Origin: Microbacteriaceae bacterium
GTDB taxonomy: Bacteria; Actinomycetota; Actinomycetes; Actinomycetales; Microbacteriaceae
Direction: 5' to 3'
NCBI GenBank assembly: GCA_022701925.1
Contig: JAKONM010000141.1
Span: forward strand, 1-38,804
Length of the DNA stretch: 38,804 bases
Part shown: positions 17,761 to 28,819 of the stretch, piece after piece
Layout: each line of letters starts with the position of its first letter
Position numbering within the stretch: position 1 is the stretch's first letter
Notes under the pieces: generated by a model
Seen by the model: only the letters and a program-made list of their open reading frames with translations
Told to the model about the DNA's origin: nothing
Database searches by the model: none
Made by a program: the position numbers and the translations under genes

Positions 17761-18720
17761 ATGGCCGCTTCGTCCCCCGCCGTCGAACTGCAGGCCGGGC
17801 AGCGCTCGGTGCGGCTCTCCAGCCCCGACCGCGTGATGTTCCCCGCCGTCGGGGTGACCAAGCAGGAGCTGGCCGAGTACTACCTGGCCGTCGGCGACGG
17901 GATCGTCCGCGCCCTCCGGGAGCGCCCGTGCATGCTGCACCGGTACCCGAAGGGCCTGGAGGGCGCGAAGGTGCACCAGAAGAAGCTGCCGCCGGGCGCC
18001 CCGGCATGGGTGCAGACGGTGCGGGTGCACTTCCCCCGCTTCGACCGCGACGTGGACGAGCTGTGCGTGACCGACGTCGCCGACGTGGTCTGGGCGGTGC
18101 AGATGTCGAGCGTCGAGTTCCACCCGTGGAACAGCCGCCGCGCCGACGTGGAGCGTCCCGACGAGTGGCGCATCGACCTGGACCCGATGCCGGACGCGCC
18201 GTTCGAGCGGGTGCGCAGCACCGCCCGGGTCGTGCAGCAGGTGCTCGGCGAGCTGGGCGCGGTCGGCTGGCCCAAGACCTCCGGCGGCGCCGGCCTGCAC
18301 GTCTACGTGCGCGTCCGTCCGGACCACGGCTTCGAGGCGGTGCGGCGCGCGGCGCTGGCCTTCGCCCGCGAGGTGGAGCGCCGGGTGCCGGACGACGTGA
18401 CCACGACCTGGTGGCGGCGGGACCGCGATCCGGCCGCGGTCTTCCTGGACTTCAACCAGAACGCCCGCGACCACACGATCGCCGCCGCCTACTCCGAGCG
18501 CGGCACGCCCGACGCGCGGGTCTCGACCCCGGTCGCGTGGGAGGAGATCGACGACGTCGACCCGGGAGCGTTCACCGTGCGAACGGTCCCGGAGCGGTTC
18601 GCCCGCCTGGGCGACCTGCACGCGGGCATCGACGACGCCGTGTTCGACCTCGCGCCCCTGCTCGAGTGGGCCGACCGCGACGAGCGCGCGGGCGCGGAGA
18701 CGCCGCCCGAGGCGGACTGA
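17761..18720 (+). CDS. Stand-alone LigD-type polymerase/primase domain protein (archaeo-eukaryotic primase superfamily, NHEJ-related)
   Basis: RIDLDPMPDAPF, PKTSGGAGLHVYVRV, AVFLDFNQNARDHTIAAAYS motifs; no ligase or nuclease domain. Confidence 0.9.
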   Translation: MAASSPAVELQAGQRSVRLSSPDRVMFPAVGVTKQELAEYYLAVGDGIVRALRERPCMLHRYPKGLEGAKVHQKKLPPGAPAWVQTVRVHFPRFDRDVDELCVTDVADVVWAVQMSSVEFHPWNSRRADVERPDEWRIDLDPMPDAPFERVRSTARVVQQVLGELGAVGWPKTSGGAGLHVYVRVRPDHGFEAVRRAALAFAREVERRVPDDVTTTWWRRDRDPAAVFLDFNQNARDHTIAAAYSERGTPDARVSTPVAWEEIDDVDPGAFTVRTVPERFARLGDLHAGIDDAVFDLAPLLEWADRDERAGAETPPEAD

Positions 18721-18795
18721 GACGCTCCCCCGGAACGCCGGCTGACCGGACGGGCGAGGGACTCCTCAGCGGAACAGCGGCTCGAGCGCATCGGG

Positions 18796-19167
18796 TGGAG
18801 ATGGGGGGAATCGAACCCCCGTCCACTGCTGGAGAGCGACGTCTTCTCCGGGCGCAGTCTGCGTGTTTCGTTCTGCTCGGCCCCGATCCTTACCGCAGAC
18901 GGATTGCGATCGACAGGCCCAGCCCTGGTTCGAGTCCCGTGAAGCCCCAAGACAGAGCGTTCACAGCGAGCCTCCTAGATGACGTCGGCGACCGGAGCGG
19001 AGGCACCCCCGGGCCAACGGCGTCACACTGGCTGCTTACGCAGCGAGGGCGAACGCGGTGCGAGACTTACTGGCACCTGTTGTTTGTACGCATCGTTGAC
19101 GAGATGAGCGCACATCCTCGGCCCGCTTCTCGTCCCTGAACAGGCAATGTCGAAACCGATCATCCCC
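18796..19167 (-). ncRNA. ssrA: Transfer-messenger RNA (tmRNA)
   Basis: 5' GGGGATGATCGGTTTCGACA and 3' GTTCGATTCCCCCCATCTCCA form the tRNA-like acceptor and T arms; internal tag ORF ending FALAA-TAA (stop at 19036-19038). Confidence 0.95.
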
Positions 19168-19231
19168 GTACTGGGCGAGCGAGCCGCTGTTCCGCTGTGG
19201 AGTTGTTCCCCTCTCGGGGTGCGTCGAGTGT

Positions 19232-19258
19232 AACGGGCCGCACCGACGAGGTGTTCCC
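19232..19258 (-). promoter_or_regulatory. SigR/ECF-type promoter upstream of ssrA
   Basis: Minus strand: GGGAAC-(acctcgtcggtgcggccc, 18 nt)-GTT, about 65 nt upstream of the tmRNA 5' end. Confidence 0.55.
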
Positions 19259-19511
19259 GGGGATCGCGGGCGGGCTTCGGAGCGGCCTGCGGACAGGGTG
19301 AGGCGTTCGTGCGGCCGGGGGTCGGGCGGGGCCGCCGTCCTGTACCGCGCCAGCGGGGTCGCGACCGCTTCCTCCGCCCCGTACGGCATCGCGGCGTGCA
19401 GCACTGCGCTCGTGCCTTCCGACGGTCTCCGGGGCTTCGAGCAGGCGGATCCCCCGCATCCACCTGCTCGACGGCGCCGAGGCCGCTCGAAGGCCCGGCT
19501 CCCGGCTCACG

Positions 19512-19982
19512 TCAGAGCCGCAGCTCGAGGTACCGGCTGCTCGGGTCGTCGCGGTAGCCGGCGAACGGGCCGCACGGCGTGAAGCCGTGCCGCAGGTACA
19601 GCCGCACCGCGGGCTCGAAGAACGGCTGCGTGCCGGTCTCGAGGCGCAGCGCCGTCCAGCCGCGGCTGCGCGCGTGCGCGACCAGCTCGGCGACCACCGC
19701 TGCGGCCACGCCCCGGCCGCGGGCCGCCTCGGCGGTGCGCATCGACTTCACCTCGCCGGTGCCGTCGCCCAGGTCCTTCACGGCGCCGCACCCGAGCAGG
19801 GTGCCGTCCGCGTCGCGGGCGGTGAGGAACCGCACCTCCGGGATCGCGAGGCCCGCGGCGTCGAGCGCGTGCACGCTCTCCGGCGGCGAGGTGCGGCGCA
19901 TGTCCGTCAGGTGCTCCTGCAGCAGGACGAGCACGTCCGGCTCGAACGGGCTGCCCGGCGCGATCAGGCAGCGACCCGCCAC
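19512..19982 (-). CDS. GNAT-family N-acetyltransferase
   Basis: EVKSMRTAEAARGRGVAAAVVAELVAHARSRGWTALRLETGTQPFFEPAVRLYLRHGF. Confidence 0.9.
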   Translation of the reverse strand: MAGRCLIAPGSPFEPDVLVLLQEHLTDMRRTSPPESVHALDAAGLAIPEVRFLTARDADGTLLGCGAVKDLGDGTGEVKSMRTAEAARGRGVAAAVVAELVAHARSRGWTALRLETGTQPFFEPAVRLYLRHGFTPCGPFAGYRDDPSSRYLELRL

Positions 19983-19990
19983 CGGTCGGT

Positions 19991-20467
19991 CTACTCGCCC
20001 AGGTGGCGGCGGGTCGACATGGCCCGCTGCGCCTCGCGCAGGTCCTGCCGCTCGCGCAGCGCGTGCCGCTTGTCGTAGTCCTTCTTGCCCTTGGCCAGCG
20101 CCAGCTCGACCTTCGCCTTGCCGTCGTTGAAGTACAGCGACAGCGGCACCAGCGTGTAGCCGCCCTCGCGCACCTGCGAGTGCAGCTTCAGGATCTGCTG
20201 CTTGTGCAGCAGCAGCTTGCGGGTGCGCCGCGGCGGGTGGTTGGTCCACGTGCCCTGGTTGTACTCGGGGATGTGCACCGCGTCGAGGAAGGCCTGCCCG
20301 TTGTCGATGAACGCGTAGCCGTCCACCAGCGAGGCGCGGCCCTGCCGCAGCGACTTGACCTCCGTGCCCGTCAGCACGATGCCGGCCTCGACCACGTCCT
20401 CGATCGTGTAGTCGTGGCGCGCCTTGCGGTTCGTCGCGACGACCCGGCGTCCCTGCTCCTTCGGCAC
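19991..20467 (-). CDS. smpB: SsrA-binding protein
   Basis: [46 protein letters not shown]...; GTG start with AGGAGG Shine-Dalgarno. Confidence 0.97.
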   Translation of the reverse strand: MPKEQGRRVVATNRKARHDYTIEDVVEAGIVLTGTEVKSLRQGRASLVDGYAFIDNGQAFLDAVHIPEYNQGTWTNHPPRRTRKLLLHKQQILKLHSQVREGGYTLVPLSLYFNDGKAKVELALAKGKKDYDKRHALRERQDLREAQRAMSTRRHLGE

Positions 20468-20542
20468 GATGACACCTCCTGATCGGTCGCGCGTGCAGCC
20501 CGACAGCCTACCGCTGCGCGGCTCGGAGGGGCCCCGCCGTCG

Positions 20543-21457
20543 CTAGACCCGCAGGTAGCGGCTGATCGCGATGTTGGAGGACACCGCGGCCAGCACGACG
20601 CCCGCGCCGATCAGGATCGGCACCACCACCAGCGCCTCCGGCACCGTCACGAAGGCGATGTCGCGCTGCGCCTGCGCCAGGTAGCCCTGCACGAAGAACT
20701 GCACGATGCCCACCGTCGTGACGGCGGCGAGCACGGAGCCGATCAGCGCCGCGATGACGCCCTCGACGATGAAGGGCGTCTGGATGAAGCGGTTGGAGGC
20801 GCCGACCAGCCGCATGATGCCCAGCTCGCGCCGCCGCGAGAAGGCGGACAGGCGGATCGTGGTGGAGATCAGCAGGGCTGCCGCGATCAGCATCAGTGCG
20901 GCGATGCCCGCCGCGGTGATCGACGCCGTGTTCAGCACCGCGAAGATCTGGTCGAGCAGGCGGCGCTGGTCCGTGACCGCGTCGACGCCCGGCAGGCCGC
21001 CGAGCGCCTGCGCCACCGCGTCCGCCTGGTTCGGGTCCTTCAGGCTCACCCAGTACGCCTCGTTCAGCAGCTCCGGCGTCACGTAGTCGGCGACCGGGTT
21101 GCCCTTGAACTGCGTCTGGAAGTTCTTGTAGGCCTGCTGCCGGTCCTCGAAGTACACGTCCTTCACGAACGCGTTCACCGGAGCGCTCGTCAGCGCGGTC
21201 TTCACCGCCGCGATCTGGGCGTCCGTCGCGCTGCCGTCCGAGCAGTTCGCGCTGCGCACCGCGTCGTTGCAGAGGTACACGGCGACCTGCGCCTTGTCGT
21301 ACCAGTAGTTCTTCATCTGGCCGATCTGCAGCTGCATCAGCGCCGCCGTGCCCACGAAGGTGAGCGAGACGAAGGTGACCAGCACGATCGAGACGACCAT
21401 GGAGAGGTTGCGGCGCAGGCCGCTCGCGGCCTCCGACAGCACGAGTCCGAGTCTCAT
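20543..21457 (-). CDS. ftsX: Cell-division permease-like protein FtsX
   Basis: [63 protein letters not shown]... Confidence 0.95.
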   Translation of the reverse strand: MRLGLVLSEAASGLRRNLSMVVSIVLVTFVSLTFVGTAALMQLQIGQMKNYWYDKAQVAVYLCNDAVRSANCSDGSATDAQIAAVKTALTSAPVNAFVKDVYFEDRQQAYKNFQTQFKGNPVADYVTPELLNEAYWVSLKDPNQADAVAQALGGLPGVDAVTDQRRLLDQIFAVLNTASITAAGIAALMLIAAALLISTTIRLSAFSRRRELGIMRLVGASNRFIQTPFIVEGVIAALIGSVLAAVTTVGIVQFFVQGYLAQAQRDIAFVTVPEALVVVPILIGAGVVLAAVSSNIAISRYLRV

Positions 21458-22782
21458 GAGGACGGCCCCACCTCGTCGTCGCCCTTCACCTGGGGCGCGC
21501 GGAGGCCCAGGCCCTTCACGAAGTCCAGGTGGTCGGGCAGGTTGCCGCGGTGGCGCGCGGCGAAGCGCGCGGCGGCGTCCTGGTCGCCCGTGTCGTCCAG
21601 GTCGCGCTGCGTCACCGTGCGCGGAGCGCGCAGCAGCGGCGCCGCGTCGTCCTGGTCGTCCGCGGCGGGGCGGGAGGCGTCGGCGGCGGGCAGGATCGGG
21701 TTCTCCCCGGTCGGCAGCCCGCGCGTGCGGCGCTGCGCCGACACGGGCGCTGCGAAGAACAGCGAGCGGCCGTCGGCGTCGTCCTCGGCGGGGGCCGGCG
21801 GGGCGACGGGGGCGGCGCGCCACGGCGCGTGCTCCCCCGGCATCAGCACGGGCCCGGTGTCGGTGCGCACCCAGATCTCCGGCGCCGGCGGCTGCACCGC
21901 GACCGGCTCGGTGCGGGGCCGCGACGAGGCGGCGGGCCGCTGCACGGGCGAGGTGTCCGGACGGGGCGCCTGCCGGGGCACCGAGCCGGTGTCGAGGCGC
22001 TCCGCGGTCTCCTGCCGCAGCGCCGGCCGCGCCCAGGTCGGCGTCGCACCGGTGCGCGGGGCGCCCGCGGGCTTCTCCCGCTTCGGCAGCTTGATCGAGC
22101 TGGTGACGTAGGTCGCCTCCAGCTCGTCGCGGATGATGCGGCCCTGCACCAGCTCCACGACGCGCTTCTGCATCAGGTCGACGATGGTCACGTCGTGGGT
22201 CGCCATGACGACCGTCGTGCCCTGCGTGTTGATCCGCTCGAGCACCTGCATGATGCCCTCGCTGGTGCGGGGGTCCAGGTTGCCCGTGGGCTCGTCCGCC
22301 AGCAGGATCGACGGCTTGTTCACCACCGCGCGCGCGATGGCCACGCGCTGCTGCTCACCGCCCGACAGCTCGCCCGGGAAGTTCGACGACTTCTCCGCCA
22401 GCCCCACGGTCTCCAGCACGTCGGGCACCGTGGTCTGGATGAAGCCGCGGGACTTCCCGATCACCTGCAGCGTGAAGGCCACGTTCTGGTAGACGGTCTT
22501 GTTCGGCAGCAGCCGGAAGTCCTGGAAGACCACGCCGAGGCTGCGCCGGAAGTACGGAACCTTGCGGGTGGAGATCGTGGTGAGGCGCTGGCCGAGCACG
22601 TGGATCTCGCCGCTGGACGGGCGCTCCTCGCGCAGCATCAGGCGCATCAGGCTGGACTTGCCGCTGCCCGACGCGCCCACCAGGAAGACGAACTCGCCCG
22701 CCCCGATCTCGAGCGAGACGTCGTCGAGCGCGGGGCGCTGGGCGCCGCGGTAGCGCTTGGAGACGGAGTCGAAACGGATCAT
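21454..22782 (-). CDS. ftsE: Cell-division ATP-binding protein FtsE with a long disordered C-terminal extension
   Basis: [81 protein letters not shown]; about 215 extra residues after the ABC domain. Confidence 0.95.
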   Translation of the reverse strand: MIRFDSVSKRYRGAQRPALDDVSLEIGAGEFVFLVGASGSGKSSLMRLMLREERPSSGEIHVLGQRLTTISTRKVPYFRRSLGVVFQDFRLLPNKTVYQNVAFTLQVIGKSRGFIQTTVPDVLETVGLAEKSSNFPGELSGGEQQRVAIARAVVNKPSILLADEPTGNLDPRTSEGIMQVLERINTQGTTVVMATHDVTIVDLMQKRVVELVQGRIIRDELEATYVTSSIKLPKREKPAGAPRTGATPTWARPALRQETAERLDTGSVPRQAPRPDTSPVQRPAASSRPRTEPVAVQPPAPEIWVRTDTGPVLMPGEHAPWRAAPVAPPAPAEDDADGRSLFFAAPVSAQRRTRGLPTGENPILPAADASRPAADDQDDAAPLLRAPRTVTQRDLDDTGDQDAAARFAARHRGNLPDHLDFVKGLGLRAPQVKGDDEVGPSS

Positions 22783-22897
22783 GACGGCTGCCACCATAGG
22801 TGCCCGATCCGGCGCGGGCGGTGCCGACAGGCGAATCCCATCGGTGGTGTTCACGCGATCCAGCACGGGCTCCGAAGCCGCCGCCGGACCCCGCCGA

Positions 22898-23107
22898 TCA
22901 GTCCTCCGGCGGGTGCGACGACTGGAAGCGCCGGATCAGCACGGTGATTCCGACGACGACCAGCACCGCGCCGACGATGCTGACGACGACCCACAGCGTC
23001 TCGGCCAGCCCGTCCGTCACGGCCAGCTGCGCGATCACGCCGACGAAGAGCACGAGCACGCCGCCGAGCAGCAGCGCGACGCCCGCGCGGGAGGGACGGG
23101 AGGGCAC
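22898..23107 (-). CDS. Small hypothetical membrane protein (69 aa)
   Basis: GTG start; [69 protein letters not shown]; two predicted TM segments. Confidence 0.65.
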   Translation of the reverse strand: MPSRPSRAGVALLLGGVLVLFVGVIAQLAVTDGLAETLWVVVSIVGAVLVVVGITVLIRRFQSSHPPED

Positions 23108-23118
23108 GGCGGGCCCGA

Positions 23119-24237
<1,119 letters not shown>

Positions 24238-24287
24238 GGCGGTGGCGATGGTAGTCGTCGCGATCGGGGCGCTCCTCGCGGGCGGCG

Positions 24288-24293
24288 TACCCT
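24288..24293 (+). promoter_or_regulatory. -10 element for a leaderless MFS gene
   Basis: TACCCT followed by 7 nt, then GTG (24301). Confidence 0.45.
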
Positions 24294-24300
24294 TGCCCCA

Positions 24301-25572
24301 GTGACCGATCCCGAGCGCTTCCGGCTGGGATCGGCGGCACTGCCGGTCTACCTGCCCTCCCTGCTGTTCGCGATCGGCGAGGGCGCGGTGATCCCGATCA
24401 TCCCCGTGGACGCCGTGCGGCTCGGCGGGTCCCTGGCGCTGGCCGGCTTCACCTCCGCGCTGCTCATGGTCGGCACCCTGATCGGCGACCTGCCGAGCGG
24501 CTGGATCGTGTCGCGGGTCGGGGAGCGCAACGCGATGCTGGGGTCGGCGGTGGCCGCGCTCGGCGGCCTGGCGCTGTGCTGGCTGGCGCCCGTGCCGGCG
24601 GTGCTGGGCCTCGGCGTGCTGATCATCGGCATCGCGACCGCCTCGTTCGCCCTGGCCCGGCAGGCCTTCATGACGTCGTTCGTGCCGCTGGCCTACCGGG
24701 CCCGCGCGCTGTCGCTGCTCGGCGGGATGTTCCGGGCCGGCTACTTCGTCGGCCCGTTCCTGGCCGCCCTGGTCATCGGCCTCACCGGCTCCACCCGCGC
24801 CGCCTTCCTGATCCAGGGCGTCGCCTGCGTGGTCGTGGCGATCGTGCTGCTGGTGCTGCCCGACCCCTCCGCGGCCCTGGCCCGGCGGCGCCAGCAGGCG
24901 ATCCCCGCCAGCGCGCACGCGCCGCAGGTCGACGGCGTGGGCGGCGCGGTGGCCGAGCCGGTGCGCGCCGGCCTGCTGCGGACCCTGGCCTCCCATCGCT
25001 CGGTGCTGGCCAGGATGGGCACGGCGGCGGCGCTGATCGGGGGCCTGCGCGCCAGCCGGCAGGTGATCCTGCCGCTGGTCGGCGTGAGCCTCGGGCTGCA
25101 GGAGAGCAGCATCGCGCTGATCATCGGCGTCGCCGGAGCCGTGGACCTGGCGCTCTTCTTCACCAGCGGCCAGATCATGGACCGGTTCGGCCGGCTGGCC
25201 AGCGCGCTGCCCTCCATGATCGGCCTGGGGCTCGGCCACCTGGCGCTCGCCCTGACGAACGGGCTGCCCGACGCGGTGGGCTGGTTCATCGGCATCGCCA
25301 TGTTCATGTCGGTGGCGAACGGCCTGGGCAGCGGCATCCTGATGACGTTCGGGGCGGACCTGGCGCCGCGCCACGACCCCGCGCCGTTCCTCGGCGCCTA
25401 CCGCTTCACCGGCGACGCCGGCAACGCGGCCACCCCGGTGGCCATCGCCGCCGTCACCGCGGTCGCCTCCCTCCCCGTCGCCGCCGCGGTGATCGGCGTC
25501 GTCGGCCTCCTGGGCGCCGGCATGCTGGCGCGCTGGGTGCCCCGCTTCATCCCGCGGCCCGCCCGCGCCTGA
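24301..25572 (+). CDS. MFS transporter
   Basis: About 12 hydrophobic segments; [19 protein letters not shown] loop motif; GTG start. Confidence 0.88.
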   Translation: MTDPERFRLGSAALPVYLPSLLFAIGEGAVIPIIPVDAVRLGGSLALAGFTSALLMVGTLIGDLPSGWIVSRVGERNAMLGSAVAALGGLALCWLAPVPAVLGLGVLIIGIATASFALARQAFMTSFVPLAYRARALSLLGGMFRAGYFVGPFLAALVIGLTGSTRAAFLIQGVACVVVAIVLLVLPDPSAALARRRQQAIPASAHAPQVDGVGGAVAEPVRAGLLRTLASHRSVLARMGTAAALIGGLRASRQVILPLVGVSLGLQESSIALIIGVAGAVDLALFFTSGQIMDRFGRLASALPSMIGLGLGHLALALTNGLPDAVGWFIGIAMFMSVANGLGSGILMTFGADLAPRHDPAPFLGAYRFTGDAGNAATPVAIAAVTAVASLPVAAAVIGVVGLLGAGMLARWVPRFIPRPARA

Positions 25573-25616
25573 CGCGCCCGCCCCGCTGCTGCCACACTCG
25601 CGGCGGGAGGTGCGCG

Positions 25617-26651
25617 ATGGGCTGGCGCATGCCGTCGGAGACCGCGGAGCACGCGAGGACGTGGATGGCGTTCCCGCGCGAGGGCAGGACCCTCGGTGGC
25701 ACCGCCGCGCTGCGCGAGGAGGGGTACGCGGCCTGGACCGCCGTCGCCCGGGCGGTCGCGGCGTTCGAGCCCGTGACGATGGCCGCCGACCCGAGCGAGA
25801 CGGCGCGGGCCCGCCGCATGCTCGGCGCGCAGGTCGAGCTGCTCGAGGCGCCGCTGGACGAGTTCTGGATGCGGGACGTCGGCCCGACCTTCGTGCAGGA
25901 CCTCGATCGGCGCGACGTGCTGGGCGCGGTCGACTGGGTCTTCAACGGCTGGGGCGCGCCCGAGTGGGCCGAGTGGCGGCTGTCCGCGGAGCTGGGCCGC
26001 ACGGTCGCCGCCGCCGCGGGCGCGGAGGTCGTCGCGTCGCCGCTGGTGACCGAGGGCGGGGCGCTGCACGTCGACGGCGAGGGCACCGTGCTGGTCACCG
26101 AGACCGTGCTGCTGGACCCGCGCCGCAACCCGTCGGCGGACCGCGCCGGCGTGGAGGCCGAGCTGGCCCGGACCATCGGGGCGACCCGTGTCGTCTGGCT
26201 GCCGCGCGGGCTGCACCGCGACTACGACGACTTCGGCACCGGCGGCCACGTCGACATCGTCGCCACGATCCCCTCCCCCGGCCGCGTGCTGCTGCACGAG
26301 CAGCGCGACGCCGGGCACCCCGACCACGCGCTCTCGGCGGCGCTGCGCGAGCAGCTGGCCGACGAGGCCGACGCGGCCGGCCGACCCTTCGAGGTGGTGG
26401 CGATGCCGGCGCCGGCGACGCTGCGCGACGCGCACGGCTTCGTCGACTGGAGCTACGTGAACCACCTGGTCGTGAACGGCGGCGTGATCGCCTGCGGGTT
26501 CGGCGAGCCCGCGGCGGACGCCGACGCGCGGGCCGTGCTGGCGGAGGCGTACCCGGGGCGGGAGGTCGTGACGGTCGACGCGCGCCCCCTGTTCGACCGC
26601 GGCGGCGGGATCCACTGCATCACGCAGCAGCAGCCCGCGCTCCGACCGTGA
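25617..26651 (+). CDS. Agmatine deiminase family protein
   Basis: [37 protein letters not shown], catalytic-Cys motif [12 protein letters not shown]. Confidence 0.93.
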   Translation: MGWRMPSETAEHARTWMAFPREGRTLGGTAALREEGYAAWTAVARAVAAFEPVTMAADPSETARARRMLGAQVELLEAPLDEFWMRDVGPTFVQDLDRRDVLGAVDWVFNGWGAPEWAEWRLSAELGRTVAAAAGAEVVASPLVTEGGALHVDGEGTVLVTETVLLDPRRNPSADRAGVEAELARTIGATRVVWLPRGLHRDYDDFGTGGHVDIVATIPSPGRVLLHEQRDAGHPDHALSAALREQLADEADAAGRPFEVVAMPAPATLRDAHGFVDWSYVNHLVVNGGVIACGFGEPAADADARAVLAEAYPGREVVTVDARPLFDRGGGIHCITQQQPALRP

Positions 26652-28366
26652 TCCAGGTCGTCGAGGCGTCGATCGCCGACCTCCGGGCGGCGCTGCAGGA
26701 GGGCTCGACCACCGCGGTCGAGCTGGTCGACGCCCACCTCGCCCGCATCGACGCGTACGACGGGCCGGGCACCGCGACGGCGCTGAACGCGGTGCCGATC
26801 CGCAACCCCGCCGCCCGTGAGGAGGCAGCGGAATCCGACGCACGCCGCGTCGCCGGCCGGGTGCTCGGCCCGCTGGACGGCATCCCCTACACGGCGAAGG
26901 CGAGCTACCTGGTGCGCGGGCTGCCCGCGACCGCCGGCAGCCCCGCCTTCGCCGGGCTGGTGGCGCAGCGCGACGCCTTCGTCGTCGAGCGGCTGCGGGC
27001 GGGCGGCGCGATCTGCCTGGGGCTGACGACCATGCCGCCGATGGCGAACGGCGGCATGCAGCGCGGCCTGCACGGCCGGGCGGAGAGCCCGTACTCCCCC
27101 GACTTCCTGCCGGCGCCCTTCGCCTCCGGCTCGTCGAACGGCAGCGGCACGGCGACCGCCGCCTCCTTCGCCGCCTTCGGGCTGGGCGAGGAGACCTGGT
27201 CGAGCGGCCGCGGGCCGGCGAGCAGCAGCGGGCTGGTGGCCTGCACGCCCTCCCGCGGCGTGATCTCGGTGCGCGGCGGCTGGCCGCTCGTGCCGACGAT
27301 GGACGTGGTCGTGCCGCACGCGCGCTCCGTCGCCGACCTGCTGGAGGTGCTCGACGTCGTCGTCGCGGACGACCCGGATCCGCGCGGCGACCTGTGGCGC
27401 ATGCAGCCGTGGGTGCCGGTGCCCGCCGCCTCCGCGGTGCGCCCCGCCTCCTACCCCGCGCTGGCGGTGCGGGACGCGGCGGAGGCCGGGCGGGTGCTCG
27501 CCGGCGTGCGGCTCGGCGCGCCCCGGATGTTCCTCGGGACCGATCCGGATGCGGGCACCGCGGAGGCGCCCGGCATCGGCGGGCCGACCGGGCAGCGCAT
27601 CGAGCCGCGGCCGTCGGTGCTGCGGCTGTGGGAGGCGGCGCGGCGCGACCTGGAGGCGGCGGGCGCGGTGGTCGTGGACGTCGACCTGCCGATGGTGACG
27701 CGCTACGAGGGCGACCGGCCCGGTGCGCCGACCGTCGCGACGCGCGGCCTGGTGTCCCCCGACTTCCTGCGGCGCGAGGTGGTCGACCTGTGCGCGCTCG
27801 CCTGGCAGCAGTTCCTGGTCGACAACGGCGACCCGCGCCTGCACGACCTGGGCGAGGTCGACGGGTCGCGCATCTTCCCGCCGCCGCCCGGGTCCCTGCC
27901 CGACCGCTACGACGGCTTCGACGACGACCTGGCCGACCTGCCGGCCTGGCTCCGCGCCCACCGCGGGCAGCGGCTGCTCGACGTGCCGGGGCTCGCCGAG
28001 GGGCTGCAGGGCCTCGAGGAGACGCGGCGCATCGACCTGGAGGACTGGATGACCGAGCTCGGGCTCGACGCGATCGTCTTCCCCGGGGTCGCGGACGTGG
28101 CGCCGGCCGACGCCGATACGGACCCCGCCTCCGCGGACCTCGCGTGGCGCAACGGCGTCTGGGTCGCGAACGGCAACCTGGCGGTCCGGCACCTGGGAGT
28201 CCCGACCGTCACGGTGCCGATGGGGCTGCTGGACGACGTCGGCATGCCGGTCGGCCTCACCCTGGCAGGCCGGGCGTACGACGACGCCGCCCTGCTGCGG
28301 CTCGCCGCCGCGTTCGAGTCGACGAGGAGCCGGCGCTCCGCTCCCCCGCTCACCCCGCCGCTCTGA
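26648..28366 (+). CDS. Amidase-signature family enzyme
   Basis: PLDGIPYTAKASYLVRGLPATAGSPAF, SGSSNGSGTATAASFAAFGLGEETWSSGRGPASSSGLVACTPSRG (Lys / cis-Ser / Ser region); GTGA overlap with the upstream gene. Confidence 0.9.
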   Translation: MIQVVEASIADLRAALQEGSTTAVELVDAHLARIDAYDGPGTATALNAVPIRNPAAREEAAESDARRVAGRVLGPLDGIPYTAKASYLVRGLPATAGSPAFAGLVAQRDAFVVERLRAGGAICLGLTTMPPMANGGMQRGLHGRAESPYSPDFLPAPFASGSSNGSGTATAASFAAFGLGEETWSSGRGPASSSGLVACTPSRGVISVRGGWPLVPTMDVVVPHARSVADLLEVLDVVVADDPDPRGDLWRMQPWVPVPAASAVRPASYPALAVRDAAEAGRVLAGVRLGAPRMFLGTDPDAGTAEAPGIGGPTGQRIEPRPSVLRLWEAARRDLEAAGAVVVDVDLPMVTRYEGDRPGAPTVATRGLVSPDFLRREVVDLCALAWQQFLVDNGDPRLHDLGEVDGSRIFPPPPGSLPDRYDGFDDDLADLPAWLRAHRGQRLLDVPGLAEGLQGLEETRRIDLEDWMTELGLDAIVFPGVADVAPADADTDPASADLAWRNGVWVANGNLAVRHLGVPTVTVPMGLLDDVGMPVGLTLAGRAYDDAALLRLAAAFESTRSRRSAPPLTPPL

Positions 28367-28381
28367 CGTGCGCCGGTCCGC

Positions 28382-28819
28382 TCAGCCGAAGCGGGCCGCC
28401 GCGGTCGAGACCACCTGGATCGGCACCGTCAGCGGCAGCAGCGACGACACGATCGGCGGGTGCCACACGGCCGACACGGTGACGGCGGCGACGCGGCCGT
28501 CCGGCGTGCCGGCGGCGACCAGCCGCAGGTCCGTCAGGTCGGCGCGGTCCGCAGCGGCCACCGCGTCCGCGGCCGCGGCCCGCACGCGGTCGTCCTGCAG
28601 CCGCGGCCGCACCTCATCCCCCTCCACGACCACGTCGGCGACCCGGAACGACTCGGCCGCGGCGAGCGCTGCCCCGTCCGCCACGGTCAGCAGCCGCAGC
28701 CGGTCGAGGTGCAGGGCGGAGGCGCCCGCCGCGACGGCGACGAAGGACACGGCGATCAGGAACAGCACCAGGGCCAGCGGCAGCGCGGACCCCTCCTCCG
28801 CTCCGCCCCGCCCACGCAT
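28382..28819 (-). CDS. TadG/Rv3660c-neighbourhood-type pilus assembly protein
   Basis: MRGRGGAEEGSALPLALVLFLIAVSFVAVAAGASALHLDRLRLLTVADGAALAAAESF...; TadE/TadG-like N-terminal TM, last gene of the Tad cluster. Confidence 0.75.
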   Translation of the reverse strand: MRGRGGAEEGSALPLALVLFLIAVSFVAVAAGASALHLDRLRLLTVADGAALAAAESFRVADVVVEGDEVRPRLQDDRVRAAAADAVAAADRADLTDLRLVAAGTPDGRVAAVTVSAVWHPPIVSSLLPLTVPIQVVSTAAARFG

